Positions 62,374-64,000 of a DNA stretch of 64,000 nt are shown here, piece after piece (position 1 is the stretch's first letter; the number at the start of each line of letters is the position of its first letter). The stretch is from positions 1 through 64,000 of the forward strand of contig NZ_DATNGK010000241.1 of the NCBI RefSeq assembly GCF_035605935.1, read 5' to 3'. The stretch is from Actinocrinis sp035605935. GTDB taxonomy: Bacteria > Actinomycetota > Actinomycetes > Streptomycetales > Catenulisporaceae. A model generated the notes under the pieces. The model ran no database searches and was not told the origin of the DNA. It saw only the letters and a list, made by a program, of their open reading frames with translations. The position numbers and the translations under genes are program-made.

Positions 62374-64000
62374 ATGCCCGCGATGACTGCGGCGCAGGTC
62401 TGGGCGGCGCTCGCCGAGAACGCGCAGGCGCTGAACGGTCCGGTCAAGGTGGCTCGCGCGGAGTACCTGGTCGACGCGGCTGAGGCGGCCGGCGACCCGG
62501 CGCTCTACGCGCAGGCGCTGCTCGACGTGATCAACGCCTACGAATACTGCGCGGAGCAGTCGAAGCTGCTGGTGCCGTTCGCCCGGCTGCTGCGGCTGTG
62601 GGACCGGGACGCCGGGGCATTCGACGCACGGCGCCGGCACAGCCTGTTCTGGTATTTCAAGTGGGCGACCGGCGGGATGCTGCGGGTGCCCGAGGTGCCG
62701 CTGACCTCGATCACCGGTTGGCTGGCCGAGATGGAGTCGCGTTATCGGCAGGCCGGCCACTCGCCGCGCGCGGTGCACATGGGCCGGCATCGGCTGGCTC
62801 GTGCCACCGGGCAGGCGGCGGTCGCCGAGCGCGAGTTCGAGGCCTGGCTCGACGCGCCGCGCGACGCGATGGCCGACTGCAATGCCTGCGAGGCCGGGGA
62901 TCAGGGCTGGTGGCACGCGTTCAACGGCCGGGACGAGGAGGCGCTGCGGCTGTGGGAGCCGGTGCTCGGCGGGCAGCTGGTGTGCGCAGAGGAGCCACAT
63001 CGGGTCCTGGCCTACAGCCTGCTGCCGCTGCTTCGGCTCGGTCGCACCGACGAGGCACGCGGTAACCACCTACGCGGGTACCGGATGGCCAAGGGCGTGG
63101 CCAATCTGCGTTCGACGATCGCGATGCACATCGAGTTCTGCGCGCTGACCGGCAATGAGGCACGCGGGCTCGAGATCCTGACCGAGCACGCGGGACTGCT
63201 AGCCCCCGGCGCTGAGGATGCGACGTCGCGGTTGGAGTTCCTGATCGGCACTCAGGTGCTGCTGCGCCGGCTTTCCGCGGCGGGACTCAGTGACCTGACG
63301 CTGAGCAATATTGAGCAGCCCGCCGGTATCGCGCGTACCGGCCCGGCGACCGTCGGCAGTGTCGCCGCGCGGATCCAGGAGCAGATCGATGAGTTGTGCG
63401 CACGGTTCGACGCGCGCAACGGCAGCACGACCGTGTCGGACGGGGCAGCGGAGCGACTGACGGCCGAACCACTGCTGACCTCGCTGCCGCTCGGTTCCGC
63501 AGGCGCGTTGCCGACGCACGAGGTCACGGCGCCGGCAGCCTCGCCCGCCCCTTCCGTTTCCCGACCGGCGGCGGTCTCGCTTGACGAACTGGTGGCCGAA
63601 GCCGAACGGCTTTCCGACGCGCGGCACCCGCACGCGCGGCAGGCTTTTGAGCGAATCGCGGCGAGCGGACACGAATTGCCGCCGGTGATCGCCGCACGAA
63701 TCGACCGCAATCGTGCCCGGATACTGCTGGAGCAGGACCCTGCGGCGGCGCGCGGCGCGCTCTGCTCCGTCGCGGAACGGCTTGCGCAGCTTGGTGAGGC
63801 CGCCGAAGCCCGCGAAACCCGGGCCAACGCCGCTTTCGCCGCCTTCCTCGCCGGGGACCGCGATACCGCGGAATCTGAGGCCGTGGTCATCGGCGCGGAA
63901 GCTGAAGCCGCATACGCCGCCGGCGATCTGACGGCGCGCCAGTATCTCAACGCGCGCAGCCTGCCGGTTTTCATCGCGTTCAACGCCTTGACCCGGCAGC
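62374..64000 (+). CDS. Large helical, TPR-like protein (3' end beyond the window)
   Basis: The frame is open from the ATG at 62374 to the window end (at least 542 codons). The predicted protein is almost wholly alpha-helical with TPR-like pairs, for example DAAEAAGDPALYAQALLDVI, VHMGRHRLARATGQAAVAER, EFEAWLDAP, and HRVLAYSLLPLLRLGRTDEA. A Pro/Ala/Thr/Ser-rich linker around residues 370-405 splits two such halves. It starts 6 bases after the HSP90-family stop and is likely co-expressed with it. TPR proteins often act as HSP90 co-chaperones in eukaryotes, a parallel I can only suggest. Confidence 0.8.
   Translation, partial: MPAMTAAQVWAALAENAQALNGPVKVARAEYLVDAAEAAGDPALYAQALLDVINAYEYCAEQSKLLVPFARLLRLWDRDAGAFDARRRHSLFWYFKWATGGMLRVPEVPLTSITGWLAEMESRYRQAGHSPRAVHMGRHRLARATGQAAVAEREFEAWLDAPRDAMADCNACEAGDQGWWHAFNGRDEEALRLWEPVLGGQLVCAEEPHRVLAYSLLPLLRLGRTDEARGNHLRGYRMAKGVANLRSTIAMHIEFCALTGNEARGLEILTEHAGLLAPGAEDATSRLEFLIGTQVLLRRLSAAGLSDLTLSNIEQPAGIARTGPATVGSVAARIQEQIDELCARFDARNGSTTVSDGAAERLTAEPLLTSLPLGSAGALPTHEVTAPAASPAPSVSRPAAVSLDELVAEAERLSDARHPHARQAFERIAASGHELPPVIAARIDRNRARILLEQDPAAARGALCSVAERLAQLGEAAEARETRANAAFAAFLAGDRDTAESEAVVIGAEAEAAYAAGDLTARQYLNARSLPVFIAFNALTRQ

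Overview
The window is GC-rich DNA of an actinobacterium. Starts are often GTG or TTG behind GGAG-type ribosome sites, large antisense reading frames shadow most genes, and several neighbourhoods match actinobacterial core synteny. These are the gcvH / FHA (GarA) / MerR / DUF151 nuclease / MerR series (37.3-41.7 kb, equivalent to Rv1826-Rv1830 of Mycobacterium tuberculosis) and rbpA next to ppm1-lnt (52.4-55.5 kb, equivalent to Rv2050-Rv2051c). SpoIIE-type phosphatases, secreted glycosidases and DUF222-HNH repeats suggest a soil, Streptomyces- or Catenulispora-like organism. I cannot name the genus. I see no rRNA, tRNA, CRISPR array or complete prophage.

Layout. 1-1.6 kb: a DUF222-HNH nuclease gene between inverted arms of a repeat element whose left end is cut by the window edge. 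1.7-8.0 kb: a lipoprotein, a CitA/CitB-type two-component system, and a divergent NitT/TauT-type ABC importer. 8.3-23.3 kb: a carbohydrate region with a GH5 glycosidase, a bifunctional penicillin-binding protein, a LacI regulator, an iron-box-controlled ZIP transporter, DoxX, two GH27 enzymes and a lyase-like lectin-fold protein, interrupted by a STAS / degenerate 2OG-oxygenase pair and an XRE regulator. 23.4-36.4 kb: lipid enzymes (patatin, two acyltransferases), an amino-acid permease with GNAT and GPP34 genes, an aldehyde dehydrogenase with IclR regulator, FMN/F420 oxidoreductases and a MocR regulator. 36.4-46.5 kb: conserved housekeeping (DUF218, the GarA-GcvH block, a sugar-nucleotide fusion protein, a CDP-alcohol phosphotransferase, an aldose epimerase). 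46.8-55.5 kb: MarR, a large SpoIIE-type phosphatase, a membrane protein, RbpA, Ppm1 and Lnt. 55.57-56.06 kb: a second, gene-less copy of the 5' repeat element. 56.1-64.0 kb: an amidohydrolase, a FUSC transporter with LysR, Lrp, an HSP90-family protein and the start of a large partner-like protein that runs off the window.

The most unusual thing is the repeat element. The copy at 55.57-56.06 kb consists of two arms of about 230 bp in inverted orientation. The copy at the 5' edge has the same arms but holds the DUF222-HNH gene between them. The outer tips of the arms are small palindromes of the type GTCCCG-5nt-CGGGAC. The same palindrome occurs as an inverted pair after rbpA and once inside the nuclease gene. 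This looks like an autonomous / non-autonomous pair of a mobile or homing element.

Other points of interest are an oxygenase-fold protein that appears to have lost its metal ligands and carries an in-frame 18-bp triplication, a Rv1828-type MerR regulator with a very long disordered insert, RbpA with a histone-like tail, and an HSP90-family gene followed by a helical-repeat-like gene.
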